Shown here: positions 1 to 8,373 of the stretch, piece after piece | Layout of the letters: each line of letters begins with the position of its first letter | How positions within the stretch are numbered: the first letter of the stretch is position 1 | Source of the DNA: Oscillospiraceae bacterium | GTDB taxonomy: Bacteria > Bacillota > Clostridia > Oscillospirales > Ruminococcaceae | Length of the DNA: 64,000 bases | Reading direction: 5' to 3' | Assembly (NCBI GenBank): GCA_017427265.1 | Contig: JAFRTG010000011.1 | Coordinates: 1-64,000, forward strand | Notes under the pieces: generated by a model | Databases searched by the model: none | What the model saw: only the letters and a program-made list of their open reading frames with translations | Told to the model about the DNA's origin: nothing | Translations under genes and position numbers: made by a program

Positions 1-242
1 CCCTCCGGGAGCAGGCAGCGGAGCTCACCCAATTTGACAAGTTCACGGCGCTGTTCGCGCCTTCTGCGGGCAGTGCCCGCCTCCGATTCCCTCCGGGAGC
101 AGGTAGCGGAGCTCACCCAATTTGACAAGTTCACGGCGCTGTTCGCGCCTTCTGCGGGCAGTGCCCGCCTCCGATTCCCTCCGGAGGGCGGCAGCGGAGC
201 TCACCCAATTTGACAAGTTCACGGCGCTGTTCGCGCCTTCTG
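1..242. repeat. 88-bp tandem repeat, about 2.75 copies
   Basis: Copies start at 1, 89 and 177; the third runs to about 242 and then diverges. Copies one and two are nearly identical (one visible change, gcaggca versus gcaggta). Each full unit contains the inverted repeat gcgggca-g-tgcccgc, and that core occurs once more alone near 363-377. The array may extend left of the window. An open frame crosses it on the minus strand but has no ribosome site or recognisable product. Confidence 0.9.
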
Positions 243-718
243 TGACGTAACTGCTCCCCATGCTAAAGTTCTGCGGGGACGGAGTGAGAACCAAATTAAA
301 ATATTTATATTTATACTTTCATTATGACATTTCGCATCCGGCGGGTTTTAGATCAATGGCTGCGGGCAGTGCCCGCCGGTGAGCAATATTATACATATTC
401 TATGATTTTGCCGGCAGGACACATTGCGTCTGGTTTGCTGTGCGGATTTCTCCGAAACCGGCCTTGTTGTCACCGAAGATCACCGCGGTCATTCCCCTAT
501 ACATATTTATAAAGCACGAAACTGCGTTATTTTTAATGTTAAATACCATACATAAATTATTTTTGGCCATATTGGCCAGAATCGGCTTGTATGTGTAAAT
601 ATCTTGCCATCAATACAACAATCATCAAATTTAATGCAATTTTTTTCACTGTAGAGCCAAAACTCTATTGTTGCAAAATATTTTTAATAAAATAATTATT
701 ACAATACAGAGAATAATA
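243..718. other. Intergenic stretch with no gene seen
   Basis: It carries a leftover of the repeat core near 363-377 and becomes very AT-rich from about 520 to 718. A 62-codon plus-strand frame at 324-512 has no ribosome site and no recognisable sequence, so I do not call it. Confidence 0.6.
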
Positions 719-747
719 TTGACAAAGAAATCAACTTGTGGTATACT
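719..747 (+). promoter_or_regulatory. Promoter for the dockerin gene at 807
   Basis: TTGACA at 719-724 and TATACT at 742-747 with 17-bp spacing. Transcription would begin near 753, leaving a leader of about 50 nt. Confidence 0.8.
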
Positions 748-806
748 TCACCATGCACCGTTGAAACGACAGCGGTGTGAAAAAATTTTTGATGAGGTGG
801 AAAAGT

Positions 807-1697
807 ATGAAGAACATTAAAACCAGAATCGCAGCCGTGGCTTGTGCTGCACTTGCAGCTGTTTGCGGTATGCAGGCACTCAGCGCATCCGCATTTAACT
901 ACTGCTATCCGTACTCTGTCAACACGCAGGAATGGTGCTACAGAAACACCGGCCGCTCCTCCCGTATGTGGCAGAACGGCATGGCACAGAACAGCTATTG
1001 GAGCCAGACTGTGAAGGCCGGCACCATGGTGGGCAAGGGTTTTACCAATTCTCACCCGGGCGTATTCACGACCAACCAGAACCTGACGAACGCAAACGCC
1101 TTTGTCAGATATCTTGCATGCTCTCATTTCGGTCTCGATGCAAGCAAGGCTGCATGGATCGAGCTGCCCAAGACCCAGTTTACCGCAAACGGCCATTATG
1201 AGTTTGCTGACCAGATCTTCCTTGCAAGAGGCAACGAGCGTCACGCAGTTCTGTGCATGGCAGCTTCCGTCAACAGCAGCAATGTGACTGAGCTCACCTG
1301 CGCTGAGCTGGTCAACAACAGAGTGAAGTGGAACGTCAAGTATCAGATGATCCGCTACAACCAGAACAATTCTTCCAGCTATTTTGCAAAGATGAAGCGC
1401 GTCAGCGACGGCAAGACCTATGATATCATGTACGTTGCACGCCCGGTCAAGGAAGGCGATGCAAACGGTGACGGCACTGTCACAAGAAACGATGTGCAGT
1501 GGATTCAGCAGCGCATCAGCAATAACAACGGCAACCCGAACGTATCCGGCTGCAACAACAATCTCCGCAAGGCAGCAGCAGACGTCAACGGCAGCGGCTG
1601 GCTCGATGACGGCGACTACACCACCATCTACGGTCATATGTACGAGAGCTGGAGCATCATGATGGGCGACTATCGCTATGCTCTGACCGCGTGGTAA
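807..1697 (+). CDS. Secreted dockerin protein of unknown function
   Basis: A 296-residue secreted protein. The start at 807 is chosen over an in-frame ATG at 777 because GAGGTGG lies at 794-800 and the signal peptide (MKNIKTR, then an Ala-rich hydrophobic core ending near SASA) begins there. Residues about 30-210 form one domain I do not recognise, rich in Asn, Tyr and Trp. A dockerin follows from about residue 217, with a first calcium loop GDANGDGTVTRND and a second around ADVNGSGWLDDGD. The dockerin should attach it to a cohesin scaffold outside the cell; its catalytic or binding role is unknown. It is transcribed alone, with its own promoter and terminator. Confidence 0.88.
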   Translation: MKNIKTRIAAVACAALAAVCGMQALSASAFNYCYPYSVNTQEWCYRNTGRSSRMWQNGMAQNSYWSQTVKAGTMVGKGFTNSHPGVFTTNQNLTNANAFVRYLACSHFGLDASKAAWIELPKTQFTANGHYEFADQIFLARGNERHAVLCMAASVNSSNVTELTCAELVNNRVKWNVKYQMIRYNQNNSSSYFAKMKRVSDGKTYDIMYVARPVKEGDANGDGTVTRNDVQWIQQRISNNNGNPNVSGCNNNLRKAAADVNGSGWLDDGDYTTIYGHMYESWSIMMGDYRYALTAW

Positions 1698-1725
1698 TTC
1701 TTCTGTTTTTCAAAGGTTTCTCCTC

Positions 1726-1753
1726 GTTCTCCGGAACGGGGAGAACTTTTTTT
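1726..1753 (+). terminator. Intrinsic terminator after the dockerin gene
   Basis: Stem GTTCTCC (1726-1732) with GGAGAAC (1740-1746), followed by seven T. Confidence 0.85.
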
Positions 1754-1799
1754 ATGCACCAAGAAAGACGCTCCCTATATAAAAATATCTTGTTCGGAC

Positions 1800-1828
1800 T
1801 TTACTTTTATTGCGGAATGTGCTATAAT
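1800..1828 (+). promoter_or_regulatory. Promoter for the M23-like gene
   Basis: TTTACT (1800-1805), 17-bp spacer, TATAAT (1823-1828). It implies a leader of about 200 nt before the start at 2037. Confidence 0.7.
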
Positions 1829-1835
1829 AGAACGG

Positions 1836-2036
1836 TCAGTCAGAAAACGGGAAACGGCGTCTCACCGGAGTATGCCCGGCAGATACATTCTGAGAACCGA
1901 ATCAAAACGGAAAGGAGGGAAAGAGCATCCTGCCGCTTCTGCGGTGATCGCATGAACGCTTTTTTGACTGCCGATCGTTTCACTGCAATGATGCAAAGAC
2001 GCAGCAAATCTACCATCAGCTATGAAAGGAAAAGTA
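1836..2036 (+). other. Long untranslated leader, unassigned
   Basis: About 200 nt of leader for the peptidase gene. Cell-wall hydrolase genes often have riboswitch leaders, but I cannot match this one to a known class. It holds a possible small hairpin around ccgc-ttct-gcgg near 1932-1943 and an AGGAGG near 1913 that precedes no good open frame. Confidence 0.4.
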
Positions 2037-3656
2037 ATGAAAAACGTACTCAGAAAAATCACAGTCATCGCACTCTCATTCTCAATCTGCGCAGCAGGCA
2101 CAGCTATTATGCAGTCCGTCTCACCGCGGTCGGATTATGCAATCGTTGCAAGTGCAGCAGAAAAGGTCACTGCGCTCTGGCCTGTCGGCGGAGGAGCTGA
2201 GAATCGGTATATCAGCAGCCATTTCAATGATCCCAGAGGAAGCGGTATTCACAGAGCGATTGATATTCCTGCCCCCGAGGGAACCGATATTTACGCAGTG
2301 CTTGACGGCAAGGTTGTTTTCGCCGGCCGTCTGGAGGATAATGACAACAGCTGCGGGAATACTGTGATTCTTTACCACAGCAGTATTGGCATGTACACAG
2401 TTTACTGCCATGCATCCAGATTGTGCGTATCAGAAGGACAGAAGGTCAGTCAGGGAACCGTGATCGCCAAAGTCGGCAATACAGGCTATTCTTTCGGCAA
2501 TCATCTTGATTTTAAGGTCTGCCCGCGTTTGGCAGGAGGCAGTATGCCGTGGCCGAGAGATCATGTGGATCCCGAGGCATACTTTCATTTTGTTTATGAG
2601 CTGCCGGAGCCCAAACCGGTTTTTGAAAGCAAATACGAAGAGCTGATGTTTGATGCTGATTTTTATGCCGCAAAATACCCTGATCTGAAAAAAGCATTCG
2701 GCAGCGATTCCGACAAGCTCCTGGAGCACTGGTTTAATTACGGCATCAAGGAAGGCAGAGCAGCGAGCATCTTCTTTGATCCGAAGTACTATTTGGAGCA
2801 GAATCCGGATCTGAAAAGCGCATTCGGCACAGACTATACAAAAGCGCACAAGCATTTCCTGCAATACGGCTACAAGGAATACAGAAAACTCTCACCTGTG
2901 TTCGATGTAAAGTTTTACAGAAGCAATTATTCCAATCTGAGCACCTTGAACAGCGCGCAGCTGATCGACCACTTCAAGCAATACGGCGTGAACGAAGGCC
3001 GTCAGGCAAGTGAAGTGTTTGATCCGAATAAATACAGGAGCAGATATGACGATCTGAACAAGGCCTACGGCAGCACATGGCGTATGTATTACAGGCATTA
3101 TCTGCTCTGGGGCAAAAGCGAGGGCAGAACCGCATACTTTTCTTCCGTATATGAAGAAAGCATGTTTGATGCATATTTCTATTACCGCAACAATAAGGAT
3201 CTTCAGAAGGCTTACGGCTACGATCCGGACAAGCTCTGCCAGCACTGGCTGAAATACGGCATCAAGGAAGGCAGAACCGCGAGCATCATGTTTGATCCGA
3301 AGTACTATCTGGAACAGAATCCGGATCTGAAAAAGGCATTCAAAAATGACTATGCAGCAGCGCACAAGCATTTCCTGCAATACGGCTGCAAGGAATACAG
3401 AAAGCTCTCACCTGTGTTTGATGTTCAGTTCTACCGCAGCAGTCACAATGATCTGCGCTCCATGTACAGCGTACAGCTGATCGAGCATTTCTACCGGTAC
3501 GGCATCAAAGAAGGCCGGAAGGCCAGTGCAGAATTTGATCCTGTAAGGTACAGAAACAAATACAGCGATCTGAACAAGGCCTACGGCAGCAACTTGAAAC
3601 TATACTATGAGCATTATATGCTCACAGGCATCAGCGAAAAACGAAACTGCAAATAA
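2037..3656 (+). CDS. Secreted M23-like peptidase with eight C-terminal repeats
   Basis: A 539-residue secreted protein. ATG 2037 is preferred over 2022 because AAAGGA sits 7 bases upstream and the signal peptide starts there. Residues about 45-180 look like an M23 (LytM) endopeptidase: an HxxxD motif (HRAID) and a YCHAS motif are present. The usual final HxH is HLD (in GNHLDF), so one zinc ligand is replaced by Asp and activity is uncertain. The rest is eight repeats of about 40 residues with the pattern FDxxYY...NPDL..AFG...HFLQYG.KEGR, arranged as two four-repeat blocks that match each other in order. Such repeats occur in other Firmicute surface proteins, perhaps for wall or glycan binding. 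There is no dockerin, and the gene is monocistronic. Confidence 0.85.
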   Translation: MKNVLRKITVIALSFSICAAGTAIMQSVSPRSDYAIVASAAEKVTALWPVGGGAENRYISSHFNDPRGSGIHRAIDIPAPEGTDIYAVLDGKVVFAGRLEDNDNSCGNTVILYHSSIGMYTVYCHASRLCVSEGQKVSQGTVIAKVGNTGYSFGNHLDFKVCPRLAGGSMPWPRDHVDPEAYFHFVYELPEPKPVFESKYEELMFDADFYAAKYPDLKKAFGSDSDKLLEHWFNYGIKEGRAASIFFDPKYYLEQNPDLKSAFGTDYTKAHKHFLQYGYKEYRKLSPVFDVKFYRSNYSNLSTLNSAQLIDHFKQYGVNEGRQASEVFDPNKYRSRYDDLNKAYGSTWRMYYRHYLLWGKSEGRTAYFSSVYEESMFDAYFYYRNNKDLQKAYGYDPDKLCQHWLKYGIKEGRTASIMFDPKYYLEQNPDLKKAFKNDYAAAHKHFLQYGCKEYRKLSPVFDVQFYRSSHNDLRSMYSVQLIEHFYRYGIKEGRKASAEFDPVRYRNKYSDLNKAYGSNLKLYYEHYMLTGISEKRNCK

Positions 3657-3675
3657 CGGCATTGACCGGAAAGAA

Positions 3676-3704
3676 TCAGGCTCACCCGAAAAAGGTGAGC
3701 CTGA
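3676..3704. terminator. Hairpin between convergent genes
   Basis: Perfect 11-bp stem TCAGGCTCACC (3676-3686) with GGTGAGCCTGA (3694-3704). It lies between the ends of two convergent genes, with a modest T-rich tail on either strand, so it probably serves both. Confidence 0.7.
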
Positions 3705-3810
3705 ATTTGTTGAAAAAGGGATCCGCTGTGCGATGATCTGTAATGAGGGCTTAGCCTTCAAACGCCCGCCGGGGACGCAGCCCCATGATCAATCCGTCGG
3801 AGATTCTTCT

Positions 3811-5916
3811 TTATTCAGCGGCAGCGGGGATGCGGTCAAAGCGCAGTCCGTAAGAATAGTTTACGCCGTCATATACAATTTCATTCGAGTGAACAGTGAA
3901 ATCTGTCGGTTCTCCGATTCTGAATGTTTTTTCAGTGCGTGTGCCGTCAAGGTCAGGCACGACGGAAACCGTCACGGTATCCGCTTCAATCTTTTCCACG
4001 GTCAGAATCGGCAGGAAGTTCTGGTGGCGGACATTCTGCGTCCAGAAATGTCCGTTGAGGCACTCATAAAAGACATCGCCCTCCATGATATAGAATTCTG
4101 TATCATAGGAACCGCTGCCGAGATCCTGTCCCATGATTCCGGTGCCGCCGTAGGAGGTATGGAGGGTGAGCAGCAGACCGTTTTCTTCGATTGCAGCCGC
4201 GCGCCGGAGCAGGCTTTGCTTCATCATGGAAAGATCGCGGGCATCCAGCCGGTCGTCATTGACAAAGTCGCCGGCCTTCCAGTAAAAGAATGCCGGTTCG
4301 CTCAGTGTGTTTTCCAGAAAGCGCTGCAGCATCACAACATCCGCAATGTCGAATACGCAGTCATCGTTCATGTCGCCCTGAGCTGAAAAATCCAGCTTGA
4401 TCGTGATATCTGCAATCTCATCGGTAAACATTTTGACGGTAATCGCATCACCGGAATCGCAGGCACCGTTTGCATAAACGGCATCGCAGCGATATCCCTG
4501 CGGCAGTGCATCACTGTTTATCCGCAGCCAGTATTCCTCGTTTGCGAACAGGGAACCGAGCGGAATTTTGCTGACGGCGGTCCGGATTTTCACAAATTGA
4601 GATTCATTGAAGTTTTCCGGGTCGCGGGATTCTTTTCCGGCAAGATAATCAATATAGACGGCTTCGTCCTGATCGAACGGCGAGATGACAGGCTTGCCGG
4701 TATCCGCATTGAGAAGCGTGAGGCGGGCTTCTCCGGGCAGCAGAACCATACCGGCTTCACATGTGATCTGCATGACACTGCCGAGAGAATCCGCAGGCTC
4801 TGAATTCCGGCCGGGCGGCATCAGATCAAGCCGGAGCTCAAGCTGACCGTCCTGCTTGGCGTGATAGACACGCGCTTCCAGATTTTTGCCGCCGGACGGA
4901 CGCGCACCGTCAGAGCAGATCTGCAGCTCTGAGCAGTCGAAGCACGCTGCCTGCTCTGCAAGCTCCGGATCATTGGCAGCCTCCTGCCATGAATAGCCGG
5001 TTCCGCCGGTTGTTTGCAGTAAAAATGCAATATCACCGCCGTGTGTCAGAACGGCTCCGTCCGTCTCAGTCTGGTCATAGAATTCCTGACAGCAGTCAGG
5101 CACCCAGGCGCACAGATCGGTTTCTGTGATTTGCAGATCCTCGTTGATGGCGAAGGTATATTCATAGGGGGATTCATCCTGATCCGTATCAAGATGGAAG
5201 ACATATGCCTCGCCGGGCACAGCGGGTTCATACAGACTGACCAGCAGGCTGTCGCTTCCGTTTTGATAGCGAACAGAACGCAGTTCTCTGAGGGTTTCAC
5301 AGGAATGTGAAAGCGCGTATTTCGCATCAATACTGACGCTCGGATCATCCGGAAAGGTTTCATGGAAAACAGTACAGAGCAGGTTGTCCCTGATATGTGT
5401 TTTGCCGAATTGGTTATAGAAAGACAATGCGCTGTCAAAATCCTGCGGTAACCAGTCCGGAGGCGCTGTTGTGGAGATATGCAGGTTATTGTCAATCGAA
5501 AAGGTGTACGTCTCCACGGTCTGACGGACAATATTATGTGAGTGATAAATATAAACAAAGCCCGGCCTGATTGCCTTCAGTACATCGACACGAAAACTGA
5601 CATCCCCCCCGATGTCATATAACGCAGAGGAAACCGGTTCAAAGCACTTCACCGGATAAGTGAATGTATATTTGTTTTGCGTCATATGGGAATCATATTC
5701 TGTTGATACGATGCACAGCAGATCGTCATGAATCAGAATGTTATTCGTGCGGCAAGCTGCTGCGCTGTCATAATCGTCCGGAACCCAGTCCGTGAGCGAT
5801 GCTTCCGTTTCCGTTTCAGCGCTGCTGACCCATGCAGCCGGACGCAGAAAGGGCGCCGCCGCGAGCAGTGTAAAGGCTGCCGCGCATCCTGCGGCAAATC
5901 TCCTGAGTTTCATCAT
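3811..5916 (-). CDS. Secreted protein with chagasin-like segment and internal dockerin
   Basis: About 701 residues. The start at 5916 (or the adjacent ATG at 5913) follows GGAGGG and begins a signal peptide (MMKLRRF, then an Ala-rich core). Residues about 290-390 contain TTGGTGYSW, then SGGK, then PPGR, in the order of the three inhibitory loops of chagasin (family I42) cysteine-protease inhibitors (NPTTG, GxGG, RPW); this match is by eye. A dockerin follows at about 513-572 with loops GDMNDDCVFDIAD and GDFVNDDRLDARD. It is unusual in being followed by about 115 more residues of unknown fold. The protein may protect the cellulosome from proteolysis or act as an adhesin; neither is proven. Confidence 0.8.
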   Translation of the reverse strand: MMKLRRFAAGCAAAFTLLAAAPFLRPAAWVSSAETETEASLTDWVPDDYDSAAACRTNNILIHDDLLCIVSTEYDSHMTQNKYTFTYPVKCFEPVSSALYDIGGDVSFRVDVLKAIRPGFVYIYHSHNIVRQTVETYTFSIDNNLHISTTAPPDWLPQDFDSALSFYNQFGKTHIRDNLLCTVFHETFPDDPSVSIDAKYALSHSCETLRELRSVRYQNGSDSLLVSLYEPAVPGEAYVFHLDTDQDESPYEYTFAINEDLQITETDLCAWVPDCCQEFYDQTETDGAVLTHGGDIAFLLQTTGGTGYSWQEAANDPELAEQAACFDCSELQICSDGARPSGGKNLEARVYHAKQDGQLELRLDLMPPGRNSEPADSLGSVMQITCEAGMVLLPGEARLTLLNADTGKPVISPFDQDEAVYIDYLAGKESRDPENFNESQFVKIRTAVSKIPLGSLFANEEYWLRINSDALPQGYRCDAVYANGACDSGDAITVKMFTDEIADITIKLDFSAQGDMNDDCVFDIADVVMLQRFLENTLSEPAFFYWKAGDFVNDDRLDARDLSMMKQSLLRRAAAIEENGLLLTLHTSYGGTGIMGQDLGSGSYDTEFYIMEGDVFYECLNGHFWTQNVRHQNFLPILTVEKIEADTVTVSVVPDLDGTRTEKTFRIGEPTDFTVHSNEIVYDGVNYSYGLRFDRIPAAAE

Positions 5917-6016
5917 GTTTCCCTCCGTTCTGAATGAATGATGCAAAGCAAAATGATACGCATTTTCGGATCTGTTTCCGGCGGTTTCTTCCCCCGGAGC
6001 TACAGATATTATTTTT

Positions 6017-6045
6017 ATTATAGTATAATAAAGAGCGCCTGTCAA
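6017..6045 (-). promoter_or_regulatory. Promoter for the 3811-5916 gene
   Basis: On the minus strand TTGACA (6045-6040) and TATAAT (6022-6017) with 17-bp spacing. The start codon is about 100 bases further on. Confidence 0.85.
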
Positions 6046-6155
6046 GGCTTGAAAGGGATTTTGTTCCGGAAAGCGTTTGCAGCCGCAGCACGTTCATATT
6101 GCAGAATCACAAACATGAAACATAAAATAATTGCTGCAATGCAGGATGATGCAGC

Positions 6156-6184
6156 TTGTATTTTGTACCGGGCTGTGCTATAAT
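6156..6184 (+). promoter_or_regulatory. Promoter for the CotH lipoprotein gene
   Basis: TTGTAT (6156-6161), 17-bp spacer, TATAAT (6179-6184). The leader is about 80 nt. Confidence 0.75.
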
Positions 6185-6272
6185 GAAAGCATAATCTGCC
6201 CGCCGGATCCGGTCTGCAGAAACTGCATCTGCGGTGTCTGTGCGGGGTTACTCTGAGAAGGAGGATGTATGG

Positions 6273-8081
6273 ATGAAACATCAGAAAATATTCGCTGTCA
6301 CGGTCGGAGCATTCCTGCTTCTGAGCTGTATGCTGCAGGGCTGCGCAGAGCAGGAACAGCAGCCGGAATCTTCTGCGGAGATCAGTACGGCAGAGCGTGC
6401 CGCTGAGACAGCGCTTCCGCCGGCCGATGTGCAGGATGATGCAGCGGACAGCAGCTCCGCGCTTCATTTTTCTGCGGAAAGCGGGTTTTATGATGCGCCC
6501 TTTCAGCTTACGGTTACCGCAGAGGGCGGCGCAAAAATCTTCTATACACTGGACGGCAGTACGCCGACAGCAGACAGTACGGAATACACAGAGCCGATCG
6601 AGATTGCGGACTGTTCGTCTGAACCGAACCGCCTGAGTATGCGTACCGATATCGTGCCGGAAAACGCCGGGCTTCCCGCGACAGCGCCCGAAGAGCCCGT
6701 TGACAAGGCGGTGCTGATCCGGGCGGTTTCGGTTGATGCATCCGGTGCGGTCAGCCCTGTTGAAACGCGCACTTATTTTATCGGCTTCGGAGAAAAGGCA
6801 TCGTATTATCAGAAGCTCCGTGTGATTTCTCTGGTTACGGACGAGGAGAATCTGTTCGATCCGGAGCGCGGTATTTATGTGCGCGGAGCGGTCTATGACA
6901 AATGGAAAAGCAGCGATGAATATGATCCGGATATGCCGGAATGGCGCACGCCGGGGAACTATACGCAGACCGGAAAGGAATGGGAGCGACCGGCGTATAT
7001 GCAGATTTTCGCAGACGGCAGGCTGGAAGCCGGACAGTATGTCGGCATCCGGATTCACGGCGGCGCAACCCGTTCCTATCCGCAGAAGAGCTTTAATGTT
7101 TATGCGCGAAAGGACTACGGTGCATCCAAGCTGCGCTGTGATTTGTTTTCCGGCAGTGCCGTCAGCGCGGCGGACGGCACACCGATCACCGAATTTGACA
7201 GCTTTATGCTCCGCAACGGCGGAAACGACGCGCAGTATACGCGGTTCCGCGACAAGCTGAATCAGTCTCTTGTATCCGACCGCGGTTTTCTGGTACAGGC
7301 GATGGAGCCCTGCATTGTATTTCTCAACGGCGAATACTGGGGACACTATGAGATCACCGAAAAGCTCGATGATGCGTTCATCAAAGCCCATTACGGCATT
7401 CCGAAGAAGGATGTCTGCATCATCAAGAAGGAAGCGCTTGACGAGGGCTCCGAGGAGTGCTTTGCAGAATGGGAGCAGCTCCGGAAATGGATTCAGGAGA
7501 CCGATTTTTCGGACAGTGCAGCGTATGAGGAGCTCTGTGCCCGCATTGACATGCAGGGCTTTATGGATTACATCAGTGCGGAGACCTACATCAACAATGC
7601 AAACTGGGGCAAGAGCAATATGGCCATGTGGAAGGCGGCCGTGACCGATGCACAGAACCCCTGTGCGGACGGCCGCTGGCGTTTCATCATGTTTGATACC
7701 GATTACAGCACCGGCATTTACGGCGAGGCTTTGCCGTCTGACAAGAACATCTCCGCGCTGCTGGAGGATGACTGCTTCCTCAGCGATCTGCTCCGTGCTG
7801 CGCTGAAAAACGAAGGCTTCCGCACGCAGTTCCGGGATACGTTTACGGAAATCGCAGAGCAGAATTTCGATGCAGCCCGCGTGGAGCAGGAAATCGAACG
7901 GCTCTCTGCTGAATACCATGATCTTGTGACGGATACCTACAACCGGTTCTGGGGCGCATGGATCGGCGGCGCAATGGCAGAGGGCAATTATGCTGCCGAG
8001 GTAAAGTCTGTGCAGCGGTTTTATCAGAAGCGCGGCGAGTATATCAAGGCTGATCTGGAACAGGTGCTCGGCGCATACTGA
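6273..8081 (+). CDS. CotH-family lipoprotein with chitobiase-like N-terminal domain
   Basis: A 602-residue lipoprotein. The start at 6273 follows AAGGAGG (6258-6264); an upstream in-frame ATG at 6234 lacks one. The signal peptide ends in a lipobox (LQGC). Residues about 70-130 resemble the CHB_HEX_C-type module (GFYDAPFQLTV, YTLDGSTP). The rest is a CotH domain: IRIHGGATRSYPQKSFN, YINNANWGKSN, and the acidic FDTDYSTG motif. CotH of Bacillus is an atypical protein kinase of spore-coat proteins; in ruminococci CotH domains are common among surface and cellulosomal proteins and their substrates are unknown. The protein is probably anchored on the outer face of the membrane. It is monocistronic. 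Confidence 0.88.
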   Translation: MKHQKIFAVTVGAFLLLSCMLQGCAEQEQQPESSAEISTAERAAETALPPADVQDDAADSSSALHFSAESGFYDAPFQLTVTAEGGAKIFYTLDGSTPTADSTEYTEPIEIADCSSEPNRLSMRTDIVPENAGLPATAPEEPVDKAVLIRAVSVDASGAVSPVETRTYFIGFGEKASYYQKLRVISLVTDEENLFDPERGIYVRGAVYDKWKSSDEYDPDMPEWRTPGNYTQTGKEWERPAYMQIFADGRLEAGQYVGIRIHGGATRSYPQKSFNVYARKDYGASKLRCDLFSGSAVSAADGTPITEFDSFMLRNGGNDAQYTRFRDKLNQSLVSDRGFLVQAMEPCIVFLNGEYWGHYEITEKLDDAFIKAHYGIPKKDVCIIKKEALDEGSEECFAEWEQLRKWIQETDFSDSAAYEELCARIDMQGFMDYISAETYINNANWGKSNMAMWKAAVTDAQNPCADGRWRFIMFDTDYSTGIYGEALPSDKNISALLEDDCFLSDLLRAALKNEGFRTQFRDTFTEIAEQNFDAARVEQEIERLSAEYHDLVTDTYNRFWGAWIGGAMAEGNYAAEVKSVQRFYQKRGEYIKADLEQVLGAY

Positions 8082-8168
8082 TGATGCGGATGCAATGGGA
8101 TTTGTACTGCAATATCTGAAAAAACCGGGAACTGACCTTAATTTATCCATAAGAAATCATAAAAGTAC

Positions 8169-8373
8169 TATACACCGGCGCAGTGTTTGTGGTATAATAA
8201 AAGATGGGGTGTAATCTGATTGCAATCAGGAGGTGACTGCATCCGGAAAGCGGCTGCGGAACAGCCGGCATGAACCAAAGTATCATGTGAATTTGCTGGG
8301 AATTGCTGCAGGCAAACCGCTCAGAAAACAGAATCCAAAAAGGATGTCTGCGGCATGACAAAAGGAGGTTGCT
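8169..8373 (+). promoter_or_regulatory. Promoter and leader of the GH127 gene
   Basis: A TATAAT box at 8193-8198 has only a weak -35 (TATACA, 8169-8174, spacing 18). The leader of about 170 nt holds a hairpin cggctg-cggaa-cagccg (8248-8264) and TTGCTGGGAAT at 8293-8303, which resembles the box in the next two leaders downstream. No strong terminator is present here. The ribosome site is AAAGGAGG at 8361-8368. Confidence 0.55.

Noticed and set aside
1..242. CRISPR array
   Set aside because: The 88-bp units are contiguous tandem copies without unique spacers, and no cas genes are present.
324..512. 62-codon frame near the left edge
   Set aside because: No ribosome site, no recognisable protein, and it includes the repeat core.
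1836..2036. Cyclic-di-AMP riboswitch before the M23-like gene
   Set aside because: The association is plausible, but I cannot find the conserved core sequence by eye.
6042..8150. 702-codon minus-strand frame
   Set aside because: It is a shadow of the CotH lipoprotein gene.
8300..8345. Cyclic-di-GMP (GEMM-I) riboswitch, suggested by GCAGGCAAACC
   Set aside because: The required downstream GACGCAAAGC-type element and the pairing scheme are absent.
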